Shown: positions 22,306 to 33,758, counted from the first letter of the stretch. The stretch: DNA of 64,000 nucleotides from Rhineura floridana (GCF_030035675.1 NC_084489.1:71329365-71393364); one strand, 5' to 3'. Numbers and translations: made by a program. Notes: generated from the sequence alone by a model not told the origin.

Positions 22306-23194
22306 TGCATATCTCTTACAGATAACAATGTGAGTGGCAAGGTTTCTGAAATCACCAAGTCTAGGGATGTGTGGGAGCATCTGGCATATTTTTCCTTCTG
22401 ATTGTGGCAGCCATTGGAGCAAACCTGAAGAAGGCATCAGGATCATGGACTTTTGATTCTCATTATGAATTACACATATTGCGTCAATGATTTATGATGC
22501 ATGGATCTACTGTGTAGTATGGATTCTAATTGATTCATTGTCTATATCTGTAGCTGACAAAATATACTGTCTTTTTAAATTTCCATGGCATGTGCATTAA
22601 TGAATTTGACTAACTGATGGGTTTCTCACCTTGGTTCTCTTGTCGTCTTGGACCAACAGACTACCTGGACTTCAATCCACCTGTCATGAACATATACACC
22701 ATCTTGAAGGATACAGAATACATCAGTGTCTCCAAATTATAACAGATTTGCATAATACTTGTACTCTGAGTGTTGATCCAGAAGCAGCTAAAGGAGTAGT
22801 TACTATTTCCTTGAAATTGCAGCAAAACTGTTACTTTAATAGAGCAATTATGTTACAGATTTTGGTACTAAAAGCCCTTGATGTGTAACTGACACACACA
22901 GGGATCAGAACATATCCATTGAGATCACAGCGAAAGTAAGAGGGAACATCGTGATGTGTGGTGTATTCATTGTGGTGATAAAACACCAAACCTATGTCAG
23001 ATTTGACCTAATTAGTATGCAGGAATGAATAGCCCCTTGTCAACAAGGAAGCAGAGTACAGCAGAGGGTGTTTGTGGTTTAGTACAGGGGACCGGGAATG
23101 GTCTGAAGTAATGCTTGAAGGATGGACGATAAACCAAAGATATCAGAAAACCATGGCAGGAATGATATAACTATTTATCAGCTTGTTAACACCT
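22306..23194. other. Intergenic, no feature recognised
   Basis: Unique-looking; no gene or repeat was recognised. Confidence 0.4.
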
Positions 23195-23700
23195 GTGTGA
23201 AAGAGCTGCACTGACTGCCAATATGCTAGCTGGACAACTTGCTGTGTTGGCATATAAAGCCCTGGACAATTTGGAAGCCGATTATATCTGGGAACACCTT
23301 ACCTTACATACCCCTGCCTGAACACTTTGATCCTCAAGAAAGACAATATTAGTCATGCTGTATGCTCATGAGGATTGCCTTATGTCCACCAAGACCAGGG
23401 CTTTTCGTGTGGCGGCACCTCCCCTTTGGAATGTGCTCCCAATGAACATCAGACAGATAGTATTGGTATTTAAGTGTCTGCTTAAAGCTTATCCATTCAG
23501 TCAGGCTCTCCCTGAGGGGCAATCCAGTTATGCTGATGTATTAATCTGATCTACTGATTTGTAATGTGTATTGTGTTGGTTTTACGAATGTAATTTTGTG
23601 GTTGATTTTATACTGTTCACCACCATGATATATTTTCCTCTAATGTTGGCGGTACATACATATTTGCAAATAAATAAATAAAAATAATGAGTGTTCTGCA
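23195..23700 (+). mobile_element. L2-type LINE, 3' fragment
   Basis: C-terminal coding remnant 'AYKALDNLEADYIWEHLTLH' (around 23,250) and, in another frame, 'RAFRVAAPPLWNVLPMNIRQ' (23,397-23,456), then a 3' UTR with a TAAATAAATAAA tail. The frame change shows it is dead. Confidence 0.75.
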
Positions 23701-23857
23701 TCATAGAGTTGAAATTTGAAAACTTCTGTAGATATGTTGATAAAAGGCTTTCCCTTTTATCACAATTTTTGGAAGCCAATATATGAATATGTACATCTGA
23801 AATATTAACTTTGCCCCCGTTATTATTATTTCTGACAGAGCTCCTGTCCCTTTAAAG

Positions 23858-23987
23858 CAGGGGTGGAGAGCCTGTCACATTGCAGATGTTGCTGTATTCC
23901 AACTCCCATCAGTTCTAACCAGCATGGCCAATGGTCAGGGGTGATTTGTTTGGTGTCCATTAACACCTGGAGGGTTCCTCATCCCTT
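23858..23987. mobile_element. Fold-back hAT-like MITE (family P)
   Basis: CAGGGGTGGAGAGCCTGTC start, 'CCAACTCCCATCAGTTCTAA' inside, 'GGAGGGTTCCTCATCCCTT' end. The flanking duplication is not exact. Confidence 0.7.
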
Positions 23988-24343
23988 ATCTAAGTGATTG
24001 TGTGTGAGGCAGGGATTCAAAAGTCATGGAGATGCATTGGTGAAAGAACCTCACCATTTTAATGTTGGTATACACTATTGTACTTCTCAATGACACAGAA
24101 ACTTTGCCATTAAAAAAAATGACAACAGTGAATCTAAGACTTTTTTTGTTTAAACATTGGATTAATACATTACATTAATACAATCCAAAAATCCATGCCA
24201 ATCAGTACTACCAGTTTGGTGGCAGCCTAATACAGGACACTGACTTTCACAGTATATGGACCTTACATTCTTACTGAAGGGCATTATTAGGAGATGGCAT
24301 TGTAAACATTGGCGCTACAATTGAGCACAACGTGAAGCTGATT

Positions 24344-24542
24344 GGGGAAGGGCTATGGCTCAGTGGAAGAGGATCCTCTTTACATACAGAAGATCCCAGG
24401 TTTCAGTCCCCGTATCTCCATGTAGGGCTCAGAAAGTACCCTGTCTGGAATCCTGGAAAGCCACTGTTGGTCAGTGTAGACAATGCTAGCTGGATGGGTC
24501 AATGGTCTGAGTCAATATAATTCAGCTTCATGTATTCCTATG
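24344..24542 (+). mobile_element. tRNA-derived SINE (family A)
   Basis: 'GGCTATGGCTCAGTGGAAGA' (A box) and 'AGGTTTCAGTCCCC' (B box) head, family body, and 'TTCAGCTTCATGTATTCCTA' at the end. Confidence 0.8.
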
Positions 24543-25439
24543 ATAGCAATGCATCATCAGCTGTGCCTGACACACGCCAGTATGTCAGCAATGTCATCAG
24601 CTGTGTCCACATTGGATGCTGCTGTCCCCCCCCCCAGCTATGAACCTTCACAGTGGTGAAGGAGCAATCCCAAAGTTTTTACCATCTTCTCATGCCATCC
24701 ATTACAGGTTCAGGTTCTCCCTCGACTGTTGCAGCCACACTCAGAGGCATAAGCTGGCAGTCCACTAGCGAAATGCCCCATGAGCTTCCATTGATTAATA
24801 TAACACTTTAGTGTTTTGTTTAATGAACTCATCAGGCTTTGTCTTCCAATGGTGCTTTCTCTTTCTCCACCAGATATATGCCCTAGAGTGGGCATATATT
24901 TAAATTCTGAATTATGTGGCAAAGGGCTTGAAATATGTGTTCAAAATGGACGGCCTCTATTTTCCATTATTCAAATAGTTTGACTTTGGAGGGGGGAGTC
25001 AGAAATCTCAAACTGCAAGCATAAAGTTTCAAACACAGGCATATCTTTTAAAACAAGGCTAATTTTTTTTCTGTATGTCAGATTTTGTGCTTGCACAGAG
25101 AACCCAAATAGAACATGTGGAATATTTAAAACTTTATTAAAAATAGCTTAGGTCCTTACTGCTAAAGAAACCGTCTCATTCTCATGTGATACTAATGCAA
25201 TTGTGTTGACTAGTTCCCTCTTATCTTAGAACAGAGGCAACTGCAGACTGAGGCAACTGCTGTGGGAGTATAATAACTTTCTCCTGCATTGCTCCATAGG
25301 GCCTAAGAAAATGCTCAAATGCTACTTATTGTCTTATTTGGTTGAAAACATCCCCTTTTTCAAGTTACCCTGAAACTATCCCAGCAGGAGAAAAATTGCA
25401 CTTAGTAGCATTCTAGGGGTGAAAGTAGTTTTGTGACTT
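24543..25439. other. Intergenic, no feature recognised
   Basis: No gene or repeat family recognised. Confidence 0.4.
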
Positions 25440-26020
25440 CATTTTAATACCAGGCCAAGTTCAAGGTTCTAGTTTTGGTGTACAAAACCCTATACAGCTT
25501 GGGACCAGGATACCTGAAAGACCATCTTACCCCTTATATACCCAGGTGATCACTGCGCTGTGCAGGTGAGGACCTCCTGCAGATACCATCTTATCAGGAG
25601 GTCCGTTCCTGATAACATAGGAAACGGACCTTTAGTGTGGCGGCACCTACCCTGAGGAATTCCCTCCCCTTAAATATTAGGCAGGGGGCATCTCTGTTAT
25701 CTTTTCAATGCCTTTTGAAGACTTTCTTCTTTCAACAAGCCTTTTAAGTTGAATCCTATCCCAATCTGCATCTGTGTTGAAATTGCTTTTTATTTTTTTT
25801 AAAAAAAAACAACTTTTTTTAAAAAAAAACAATATTTTTAACGCTTTTTAAAAGATGTTTTTAAAGCTTTTTTTAAAAAAGTTTTTAAAGTTGTTTTGTT
25901 TTGATATATTTTAAGGTCTGTCTTTATGATGTTTTAAAGTGTTTTTAGTGCTTTTGTTTGCCGCCCTGGGTTCCTGTTGGAAGGGCAGGATATAAATAAA
26001 TAAATAAATAAATAAATAAA
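25440..26020 (+). mobile_element. L2-type LINE, 3' fragment
   Basis: 'FKVLVLVYKTLYSLGPGYLK'-type coding remnant at about 25,455-25,515, a 'TAGTGTGGCGGCACCTACCC' block, an A/T-rich UTR, then 'GCCGCCCTGGGTTCCTGTTG' and a TAAATAAA tail ending near 26,020. Confidence 0.75.
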
Positions 26021-26079
26021 TATTGCAATGCTTCCATGTTTTGAGAGGCATACGCACAAACCATTATTGTGGCCTAAAC

Positions 26080-26190
26080 AAAGGATGGACTCCAACTCCC
26101 ATCAGCCCCAGCCAGCATGGCCAATGATCAGGGATGATATCAGAGTTGTAGTCCAGCATCATCTAGACAGCCACAGGTTCCTCAACCCTG
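26080..26190. mobile_element. Fold-back hAT-like MITE (family P), perfect 8-bp TSD
   Basis: Flanked by GCCTAAAC at 26,072-26,079 and 26,191-26,198. The left terminus has lost several bases; the right ends GGTTCCTCAACCCTG. Interior 'CCATCAGCCCCAGCCAGCAT'. Confidence 0.85.
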
Positions 26191-26399
26191 GCCTAAACAA
26201 TTTATATTTTAAAAAATAAATCATCATAGCAAAGTTATTTTTAATGACTTTGTTGCAGGCTCAGCGTCAGAGGACAAGGAGGAAGCAACAGGCAGCAGAA
26301 TGATGGCTGAGGAGCTTTTCTGGACAGTCCTGAGTTTTCCCTGTGACTCGCTCGCCTGGGCCACCCACCTCCTTTTCCCTCTCCCACTTCCCTCTTTAT

Positions 26400-26790
26400 T
26401 GCGGGGTGGGGGAAGGCTTAGCCAGGCCTAAAGGGGGGAAGAGGGAACCTTAACCAGGTCTTAAGAGAGTGGGGAAAAACAGAGGAAACTTTAGCTAGGT
26501 CTTAAGGGGGGGATGGAGGAAGCCTTAGCCAGGTCTAAAGGGGGTGAGGGGAAATGGAGGAAGCCTTAGCCAGGTCTAAAGGAGGTGAGGGGAAATGGAG
26601 GAAGCCTTAGCCAGGTCTAAATGGGGTGGGGATGAGAAATGAAGGAAGCCTAGGTCAGATCTTAAGGGGGGGGAATGAAGGAAGTCTTAGACAGGTCCAA
26701 AGGGGTGGGGAAAATGGAGTCTAAAGGGGATTGGGTGGGTGAGAAGACTGGGGATGCTTAGCCAGATCTGAAGGGGGTTGGCTGGGGAGT
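26400..26790 (+). repeat. 41-bp minisatellite, about nine units
   Basis: Units carry 'GGAAGCCTTAGCCAGGTCTA' followed by a G-rich stretch. Three central units have exactly 41-bp spacing (starts 26,521, 26,562, 26,603); outer units are more diverged. It lies directly upstream of the L2 copy. Confidence 0.85.
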
Positions 26791-26820
26791 GTAAAGGGAG
26801 GGAGTCTACCCCCCTGCTAA

Positions 26821-28600
26821 CTCAATGTTCCATTCCTGGGCAAGGTCTCTGAATGAGAGGTGGCAGGCCAGCCAGGGCCAGATTAAGCTGAGGAGGGCCC
26901 CTAGGCTGATTGCTGTTTTGGGGACCCTTCTTCTCTTAGGCAAGCATGCATGCCATCAACCAAGATGGCGGCAGAGGCTTCAGCCCCTTAGGGAAACCTC
27001 AGCTGCCATCTTGATTGATGGCAAACCGCAAAAAACAGCAGAGAAAAAGGTAAGTGAAGCGGGGGGATGGTGGGCGGCTCGGAAGCTCTTGTCCCGCGAT
27101 CCGCAGCTCCTGTCCTGCTTCCGCAGATCACAGAAGGAGAGCAGAGGGCCCTCTGTAGTTCCAGGGGCCCTTGGGCCAGTGCCCCATGGGCCCCCAAGAG
27201 GTCCGGGCCCCTAGGCTTCAGCCTACTAAGCCTAATGGATAATCCGGCCCTGAGGCCAGCTCCAGACACTCTTGGATGAGGCCTGTTATCTGGATCCATT
27301 TCAGTCGGGTTTCAGGCCTGGTATAGGCATGGAAAAAGCCTTGGTCGCCCTGTATGATGACCTCTGTTAGGAGAGAGACAGGGGAGTGTGACTCTGTTGA
27401 TTCTCCTTGATCTCTCAGAGGCTTTCTATACCATCGACCATGGTATCTTTCTGGGAAGACTGGCTGAGTTTGGAGTGGGAGGGACTGCATGGCGGTGGTT
27501 CTGCTCCTACTTAGCAGGTCGCCTCCAGAAGGTGGTACTTGGGGAACACTGCTCGGCACTCTGGACTCTCTAGTATGGGGTTCCACAGGGGCCAGTTCTG
27601 TCCCCCATGCTGTTCAACATCTACATGAAACCATTGGGTGTGGTCATCCGGAGCTTTGGTGTGCGTTGCCATCAGTATGCTGATGACACGCAGCTCTATT
27701 TCTCCTTTTCATCTTCTTCAGGTGAGGCTGTCAATGTGCTGAACCAGTGCCTGGCTGCAACAATGGACTGAATGAGGGCTAATAAACTGAGGCTCAATCC
27801 AGACAAGACTGAGATGCTGCTAGTGGGTAGTTCTTCTAACCGGATGGTGGATGTCCAACCTGTCCTGGATGGGATTGCACTCCCCCTGAAGGAGCAGGTT
27901 CGTAGCTTGGGGGTTCTCCTAGAATCATATCTGTCACTTGGCTCAGGTAGCCTTGGTGGCATGGAGTGCCTTCTACCAACTTCAGTTGGTGGCACAGCTA
28001 CGCCCCTATCTGGACAGAGATAACCTGGCTTCAGTGGTCCATGCTCTGGTAACCTCCAAGTTAGATTACTGCAATGCGCTCTACGTGGGGCTGCCTTTGA
28101 AGACGGTTCAGAAACTACAACTTGTGCAAACTGCAGCGGCCAGATTGGTAACAGGGACCAGACAGTTCAAACATATAAAACCAATTCTGGCCTGCTTGCA
28201 TTGGCTGCCTGTATGTTTCCGAGCTCGATTCAAGGTGCTGGTTTTAACCTATAAAGCCTTACACAGCTTAGGACCACAATGCCTGATGGAACACCTCTCC
28301 CAACATGAACCCACCCGTACACTATGCTCAGCATCAAAAGCCATCCTCTAGGTGCCTACTCCCCGGGAAGCTGAGATGGTTGTGACGAGGTGCGCCTGGC
28401 GCCAACACTGTTATCTTTTCTGTACCAGGTCAAGACTTTCCTCTTCTCCCAGGCATTTTAGCATGCATTTTTGTTTTTAATTTTTTTTAAATTGTGTTTT
28501 AAATTTGTTTTTGTGTTTTAAAATTTGTATATTTGTTTTTAATGTTTTTAATTGCTGTAAACCACCCAGAGAGCTTTGGCTATGGGGCGGTATATAAATG
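26821..28600 (+). mobile_element. L2 LINE with RT domain, interrupted by a hAT element
   Basis: A 5'-truncated L2 with the reverse transcriptase palm and C-terminus. Visible parts are 'LDPFQSGFRPG' (about 27,290), '[17 protein letters not shown]' (about 27,574), the catalytic YADD at 27,676-27,687, 'LNPDKTEMLLVGSS' (about 27,793) and 'SKLDYCNALYVGLPLKTVQK' (about 28,050). It ends with the L2 tail 'CACCCAGAGAGCTTTGGCTA' and an ATAC simple repeat. In-frame stops (before YGVPQG and before MRANK) and a frame change near 27,940 make it dead. A 380-bp family Y hAT element splits it at 26,873-27,252. Confidence 0.92.
26873..27252. mobile_element. hAT-type MITE (family Y), perfect 8-bp TSD, inside L2
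   Basis: 380 bp, starts CAGGGCCAGATTAAGC, ends GGATAATCCGGCCCTG. Flanked by AGGCCAGC at 26,865-26,872 and 27,253-27,260, an exact duplication of L2 coding sequence. Contains a central inverted repeat around 'CCATCAACCAAGATGG' and a YY1-like AAGATGGCGGC at 26,962-26,972. Confidence 0.92.
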
Positions 28601-28602
28601 TA

Positions 28603-28641
28603 ATACATACATACATACATACATACATACATACATACATA
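28603..28641 (+). repeat. (ACAT)n microsatellite, L2 tail
   Basis: About nine ATAC/CATA units continuous with the L2 3' end; L2-type elements commonly end in short tandem repeats. Confidence 0.9.
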
Positions 28642-29744
28642 AATTCATTGTTTGCTCCCATACTGTGGACCAACTTTGACAAGTGGGTGGCACAACCCCC
28701 CTGTTAATCATGTGACATTACATCAAATGTGAAAATGTGAAAGTGGGTTGCAGGTTGGGAGTGAGAGGGTAGATCTTGAGTCTGGGCTAGTTGAAGACCA
28801 CTGCTCTAGATGGTTCAGAACCCAGATACTTGAAAGTTTGCCTTCTCCTTTATAAACCTACCTAGATTCTGAGGTCATCAGGGATGCCCTTGTCACGATG
28901 TCACAGTTCTGTGAGGTACTGTGGTGATTCATGACAGGGCATTCTCAATAGTGGCACATTGACTCTGCTTTCTTTTCTTTTTTTAGACACTCTGGCTTTC
29001 TCCACCATTTTCTTCACCAAATATCTCCACCCATTCCAGAGTAACTCTGAAATGCTCTCAGGTGCAATCAGCATCAGTGCTAATGGAGTTTCGATGCCAT
29101 GTAAAAAAAAAAGTGCCTATTGCACCCAAATATTTGGCTAAAATGGTGTCCCTCGCTTAGGTGATGTAGTTAAGTTCTTGGTATATTGTTTTATCTTACA
29201 TTAAGTTTAAATAAAAGTTTGTTGCATTTTATTTAAGTGTTTCTCACTCTGGGCTTGGGTGAACAAGAGCAGGGTATAAATAATGTAAAATAAATAAATA
29301 AATATGGAGGGCACCAAGTTATGGAAGGCTGATCTAGGAACGGACTAGACTTAAACCTCTTGGACTTCAGCAAGGCTGCTGCCTTCAGACTAGGCAAATA
29401 GTTATTTTAAAAAACATACATTTTTAAACTCACCCTCAGAGAGTTATTTAAGGAGCTTACATATTTGTGGTTTGCAGTGTTAGAATCTGACCTCAGATGG
29501 AGAGTGAGATGGAGAGTGACTGAGGCCCCAATATACACACAGCATGCTTTTATTTATTTTTTAAAAATGTTTCTTATAAAACAATAAACAAACATGTATT
29601 TATTTTGCTCCGATTTTTGCTTGAAAGCTACATTCATCTTCAGAAATTTTCACGACGGATCTGTCCTACTACGCTAGAGGCCTTCACAATCAGTTCTTAG
29701 TTTTTCTGTGATATACGTGCAGTGAGTCCCATTCACTGATCATA
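28642..29744. other. Intergenic, mostly unrecognised
   Basis: A short TAAATAAATAAA tail with 'GAGCAGGGTATAAATAATG' at 29,267-29,303 is a LINE 3' scrap. Nothing else was recognised. Confidence 0.4.
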
Positions 29745-29947
29745 GGTCCCATCTGCACTTTGCATTTAAAGCAGTATCATACCATTTTAAACAGTCATGG
29801 CTTCCCTCCAAAGAATCCTGGGAACTGTTGTTTGTTAAGGGTGCTGAGAGTTGTTAGGAGATCCCTATTCCCCTCACACAGCTGCACTTCCCAGAGTGGT
29901 TTAACAATCAATCCCTTTTCCCAGGGAACTCTAAGAATGAACACTCT
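29745..29947. mobile_element. TA-type fold-back MITE (family C, second subfamily), partial
   Basis: Starts GGTCCCATCTGCAC after a TA dinucleotide and contains 'AAAGAATCCTGGGAACTGTT' and 'TTCCCAGGGAACTCT'. The far arm is missing and a SINE tail follows. Confidence 0.65.
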
Positions 29948-29959
29948 GAGATGAATGCT

Positions 29960-30016
29960 GACCGTAGATGGACCAATGGCCTGATTCAGTATAGGGTAGT
30001 TTCCTTGTTCCTTATG
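29960..30016 (+). mobile_element. tRNA-derived SINE (family A), 3' tail
   Basis: 'GTAGATGGACCAATGGCCTG' then 'TAGGGTAGTTTCCTTGTTCC', the family A 3' end only. Confidence 0.6.
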
Positions 30017-30038
30017 TGTATTTTGCCTTCCCAGTGGC

Positions 30039-30154
30039 CAGAGCTTGGAAAAGTTACTTTTTTGAACTACAACTCCCATCAGCCCAATCCAGTGGCCATG
30101 CTGGCTGGGGCTGATGGGAGTTATAGTTCAAAAAAGTAACTTTTCCAAGCTCTG
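30039..30154. mobile_element. Fold-back hAT-like MITE (family P), near-perfect hairpin and TSD
   Basis: 116 bp. Arms of about 47 bp pair with a single mismatch, from CAGAGCTTGGAAAAGTTAC to its complement GTAACTTTTCCAAGCTCTG. Exact 8-bp duplication CCAGTGGC at 30,031-30,038 and 30,155-30,162. By arm identity this is the youngest-looking MITE here. Confidence 0.93.
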
Positions 30155-30162
30155 CCAGTGGC

Positions 30163-31222
30163 TCCCATTCAGTTCTGTGGAACAAAATGATCAGATTGTA
30201 AAATGAGACAGTCCTGCAGGGAGAAAGACATGCTCCAACTCCTCCTTTGCCTCAAAAACTGGAGCTATCCCAGAATGAGTATAGCCCCACTCCCAGGGTA
30301 TTCCCAAGTGCACCCTTTAATTATCTCTCATATAAGCAAGTAGTTGCCATTTATCCCTAGGAGGAAAACCAAAATGTTGTTTTGGGGAGCAAAAGTGTAG
30401 TCGCACCAAAAGCTGGGCTCTGTGGTGCAGGCTCCACCAACAAGGCAAACACATGCACACTCCAGGGATCCCTGCAATGTACACAAGGGCATCCCTTTGC
30501 AATGTATTGCATCTAATATTAATGGGCATGTTGCTAGTGGTGCATAGTAATTGCTGCCTCCTTACAGGTTTTCTGTTTGGATAAACGAGTTCAGGGCTGA
30601 TGAGCACTTCTCCGCCCCTCACATTATAAGCAATTAATAATCATCAGAAAACATTCCGTCCCAGTCTGGACAATGGAAGCATTTACCCATTTGCATCTGT
30701 GAACGACACACCTCACAGGTGTAAAGTTACTCCTGCGTGGGAGCCTCGTCTGCTGACTTGGCAACCGGCCTCCCTTTCCTATGTGAAATATTTTGGATCA
30801 GATAATTTCACTGTTAACGTAGATGGATTCTCGGGCACAAAATGTGCCAGAGGAGTAGGGATGTCCTTAAAAACAAAGATCTTGTTTGCCTGAAAACGTT
30901 CCAAAAAAGTACCAAAAAGGCATGCAAACCAGTGAATCCATATAAATAGAATGATCTCAGAACAGTGTGATTGTGTATCCATATGTTTCCCCCTAAAGTT
31001 TTCAGCAATCTTTAAGAACAGACGTGTGACTGAGCTGCTGCATATTCTATGCATCAGATGAAACCAGAAAAACATCAGCTGGTTAAGACATCCTTCCCTT
31101 CCCCAGTCCCTTAAGTAGAAGTAACATGGTACAATATTTATCCACCAGAGAATCAGATTTGTTTATTTTCCTATCATTCCTCTCAAAATTAAGGTCAAAT
31201 GATTATTTTATGTGTGTGTGGC

Positions 31223-31226
<4 letters not shown>
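30163..31226. other. Intergenic, no feature recognised
   Basis: No gene or repeat family recognised. Confidence 0.4.

Positions 31227-31262
<36 letters not shown>
31227..31262 (+). repeat. (AG)n microsatellite
   Basis: About eighteen AG units without interruption. Confidence 0.95.
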
Positions 31263-31269
<7 letters not shown>

Positions 31270-31343
31270 TATTTTAATACAAATTATCAAGCTAATATTT
31301 TGGCTCTTGAAAACAGTTAATTTTTCCTGAAGGACTCTGTCTA

Positions 31344-31640
31344 TGGCCACATTCATATTAATTCCACTATTATTCCACATTAAGTAATCATGGCGTCCTT
31401 CAAAGAATCCTGGGAAGTGTAGTTTGTGAAGGGTGCTGAAAGTTGTTAGGAGACACACACATTCCCCTTACAGAGCTACAATTCTCAGAGCGATTTAACA
31501 GTCAGTCCCTGATTGGGGGGGGGGGGGAAGGTCTCCTCACAACTCTCAGCAGCTTTCATAAACTACACTTCCCAGGATTCTTTGAAGGATGCCATGACTG
31601 TTTGATGTTGAATAATAGTGGAATAAATTATGTGACCTCT
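31344..31640. mobile_element. TA-type fold-back MITE (family C)
   Basis: Starts TGGCCACATTCATAT after a TA (31,342-31,343). Arms 'AATCCTGGGAAGTGTAGTTT' and 'AAACTACACTTCCCAGGATT' are complementary. The right terminus is decayed. Confidence 0.8.
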
Positions 31641-31704
31641 GTGTACAGCTCAAAAAAATGTCAACTGTGAATCTCCACCTGTCAATCAAGTGATCTACAC
31701 ATTT

Positions 31705-31750
31705 TCTTCAAAGAAAGAAAAAGAAAGAAAGAAAAAGAAAGAAAGAAACG
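31705..31750 (+). repeat. (AAAG)n-like microsatellite
   Basis: Imperfect AAAGAAAGAAAAAG run. Confidence 0.85.
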
Positions 31751-31989
31751 GGGAAGATCTACATCTAGTGAAGGTAGGCAGATTTGGGGAAGGAAGCAGG
31801 CATGTTCATTTTACCTCACAGAAAGCTTTTGACAGCAGCAGGTAAAAAAAAATTACATTGTCAAAAGAGTGGCGTAACAAAAACTTCCTGGAAGGGATAG
31901 AACATCTGTCTGCAATCAATCAGTGAATCAATCTAATCTAATTGCTCAAAATATTAGACAATTCCTGTTCTTCACAGAGTAATGCATTT

Positions 31990-32107
31990 AGGCTGCGATC
32001 CTATACACACTTACCCAGGAGCAAGCCCCATTGACTTCACTAGGGCCTCTATGTTGCCAGAAGTCGGCTAGATGGACCAATATTTTAAAACAGCTTCCTA
32101 TGTTCCC
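31990..32107 (+). mobile_element. Family F fragment followed by family A SINE tail
   Basis: 'CTGCGATCCTATACACACTT' and 'AGCAAGCCCCATTGACTTCA' belong to family F. 'GCTAGATGGACCAATATTTT' and 'CAGCTTCCTATGTTCCCAG' are a SINE A 3' end. Confidence 0.55.
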
Positions 32108-32210
32108 AGGTGCTTCTGAGTAGATATGTATAAGATGGTGCCCTTAATTATTACATTTATATCCCAACCTTTTCCCCAAAAGATCCAAGTAGCATATATG
32201 GTCCTTCATG

Positions 32211-32405
32211 AGGAAAGACCGTGGCTCAGTGGTGGAGTATCTGCCTTGCATGCAGAAGGTTCCAAGTTCAATCCCTGGCATCTCCAGGTAAGGCTGGAAA
32301 GAACTCTCTGCTTGAAACCCTGGAGAGCCGCTGCCAGTCAGTGTAGACAATACTAAACTAGATGGACCTATGATCTGACTCGGTATAAGGCAGCTTCCTC
32401 TGTTC
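32211..32405 (+). mobile_element. tRNA-derived SINE (family A), full length
   Basis: 'ACCGTGGCTCAGTGGTGGAG' (A box), 'AAGTTCAATCCCTGGC' (B box), body, and 'AAGGCAGCTTCCTCTGTTC'. Among the best kept of the family here. Confidence 0.88.
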
Positions 32406-32556
32406 ATTTTATCCTCACAACAATCCTACAAGGTAGGTTAGGCTGAAGGGCAGAAAGTGGCCCACAAAGCCACCCAGTAAGCTTCATGGCTGAGTCGGGA
32501 TTTGAACCACATCCTCTCCAAGCCTATACTGCACTAGCTGCCAGGATGAGTATCTC
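32406..32556 (-). mobile_element. tRNA-derived SINE (family B)
   Basis: 'TTTATCCTCACAACAATCCT', 'GGTAGGTTAGGCTGA', 'AAGCTTCATGGCTGAGTCGG' and 'GATTTGAACC' (reverse B box). It abuts the family A copy tail to tail. Confidence 0.7.
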
Positions 32557-33290
32557 TTTCACATCCTCATTCCCTGCACTATTTACATCCCTTCCTTTAT
32601 TATTATTATTATTATTATTAGTTGTTGTTGTTTTACATTTGGTTTGTGGAAGATTTTTCTTAAAATATTCTACTGTCTTGGGATTTGGGTTTCTTAAATT
32701 ATTTTAATGACAATTTTGAAGACATGAGTATAAACAGCTTTAAAAAAATAAAATAAAAAGTAGGGTATAAGTCTTTTAAATAAACCAAATCAAATCAATG
32801 CAGTCTCAATGGATATACACAGTGCATGCCCACAAACTTCTCCATCGACTTCAATGATAGCAGCATGTTTACAAAGGGCATTAGGTGACGCTGCTCATTC
32901 TATCTTCTATTCTATTTGAAAGCCCTTATGTCAGTCACGATGGCTCAAGCTGCATACTATTATTTTACTGTTCATCTGGAATGCTGACATTTCACTTGAG
33001 TCTCTCAAAACGGCCTAAAGATTCCCACACTGAAAATCACACTCAAGGTTATCATGAACAGGAATAAAATGGTGCTAGAATTATTCAGGTGGCATTTTTG
33101 CCCTCATCCTTGCTCTTCCCTGGTAGTCATCACTTGGTCTCCACCTGGTAGGCAGCAGAGCCCACTGATGATCTGTAAGGCAAGGGGCTTGGGGCTGAGC
33201 AGCTGGAACTTGTTTAGCCCATGATGAAGGCAAATCTTCCCTTGCTAGCAATTGGCAATTGCCAGGCAACAGTGTCTGAGGCAAGGAAAT
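32557..33290. other. Intergenic, no gene; (ATT)n near 32,600
   Basis: A (TTA)n/(GTT)n run at about 32,598-32,632. Otherwise unrecognised. Confidence 0.4.
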
Positions 33291-33297
33291 GGGATCC

Positions 33298-33480
33298 AGG
33301 ACCAGATACAGCATGCCTATTATTATTATTATAAAAAAAAAAATTATACCCCGCCTTTCAGCCAAGGGCCCTCAAGATGGCTTACAAAGAAAAATAAACA
33401 AATACAAAAATACATCAATGAAAGCAATACAATTTACAAAAATTAAACTAAATAACAAATAACATTATTAAGAAAAAAAT
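33298..33480 (-). mobile_element. LINE (L2/CR1-type) 3' tail, reverse
   Basis: (ATT)n, then 'TACCCCGCCTTTCAGCCAAG' and 'CTCAAGATGGCTTACAAAG', in the usual order for a reverse LINE tail. Confidence 0.5.
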
Positions 33481-33593
33481 ATTAAGAAAAAAATATCCTT
33501 TGAATATCAGTTGCTGTGGACCAACAGTGAGACAAGGTTATTGCCTTCAGATCCTGGCTCAGAGTTGTCCAGAGACATCTGACTAGCCACTAC

Positions 33594-33758
33594 GGGGAAG
33601 GACTGTATCACAGGGGTAAAGAATCTGCTTTGCATGAAGAAAGTCTAAGGTTCAATACTGGCATTCCCAGGTCCCCTGTCTGTAACCCACTGTCAATCAG
33701 TGTGGGCAATACTGAGCTAGATGGACCAATGGTCTGACTCATAGCTTCCTATGTTCAC
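33594..33758 (+). mobile_element. tRNA-derived SINE (family A), shortened
   Basis: 'GGGGAAGGACTGTATCACAG' head and 'ATAGCTTCCTATGTTCAC' end. The copy lacks part of the middle. Confidence 0.75.
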
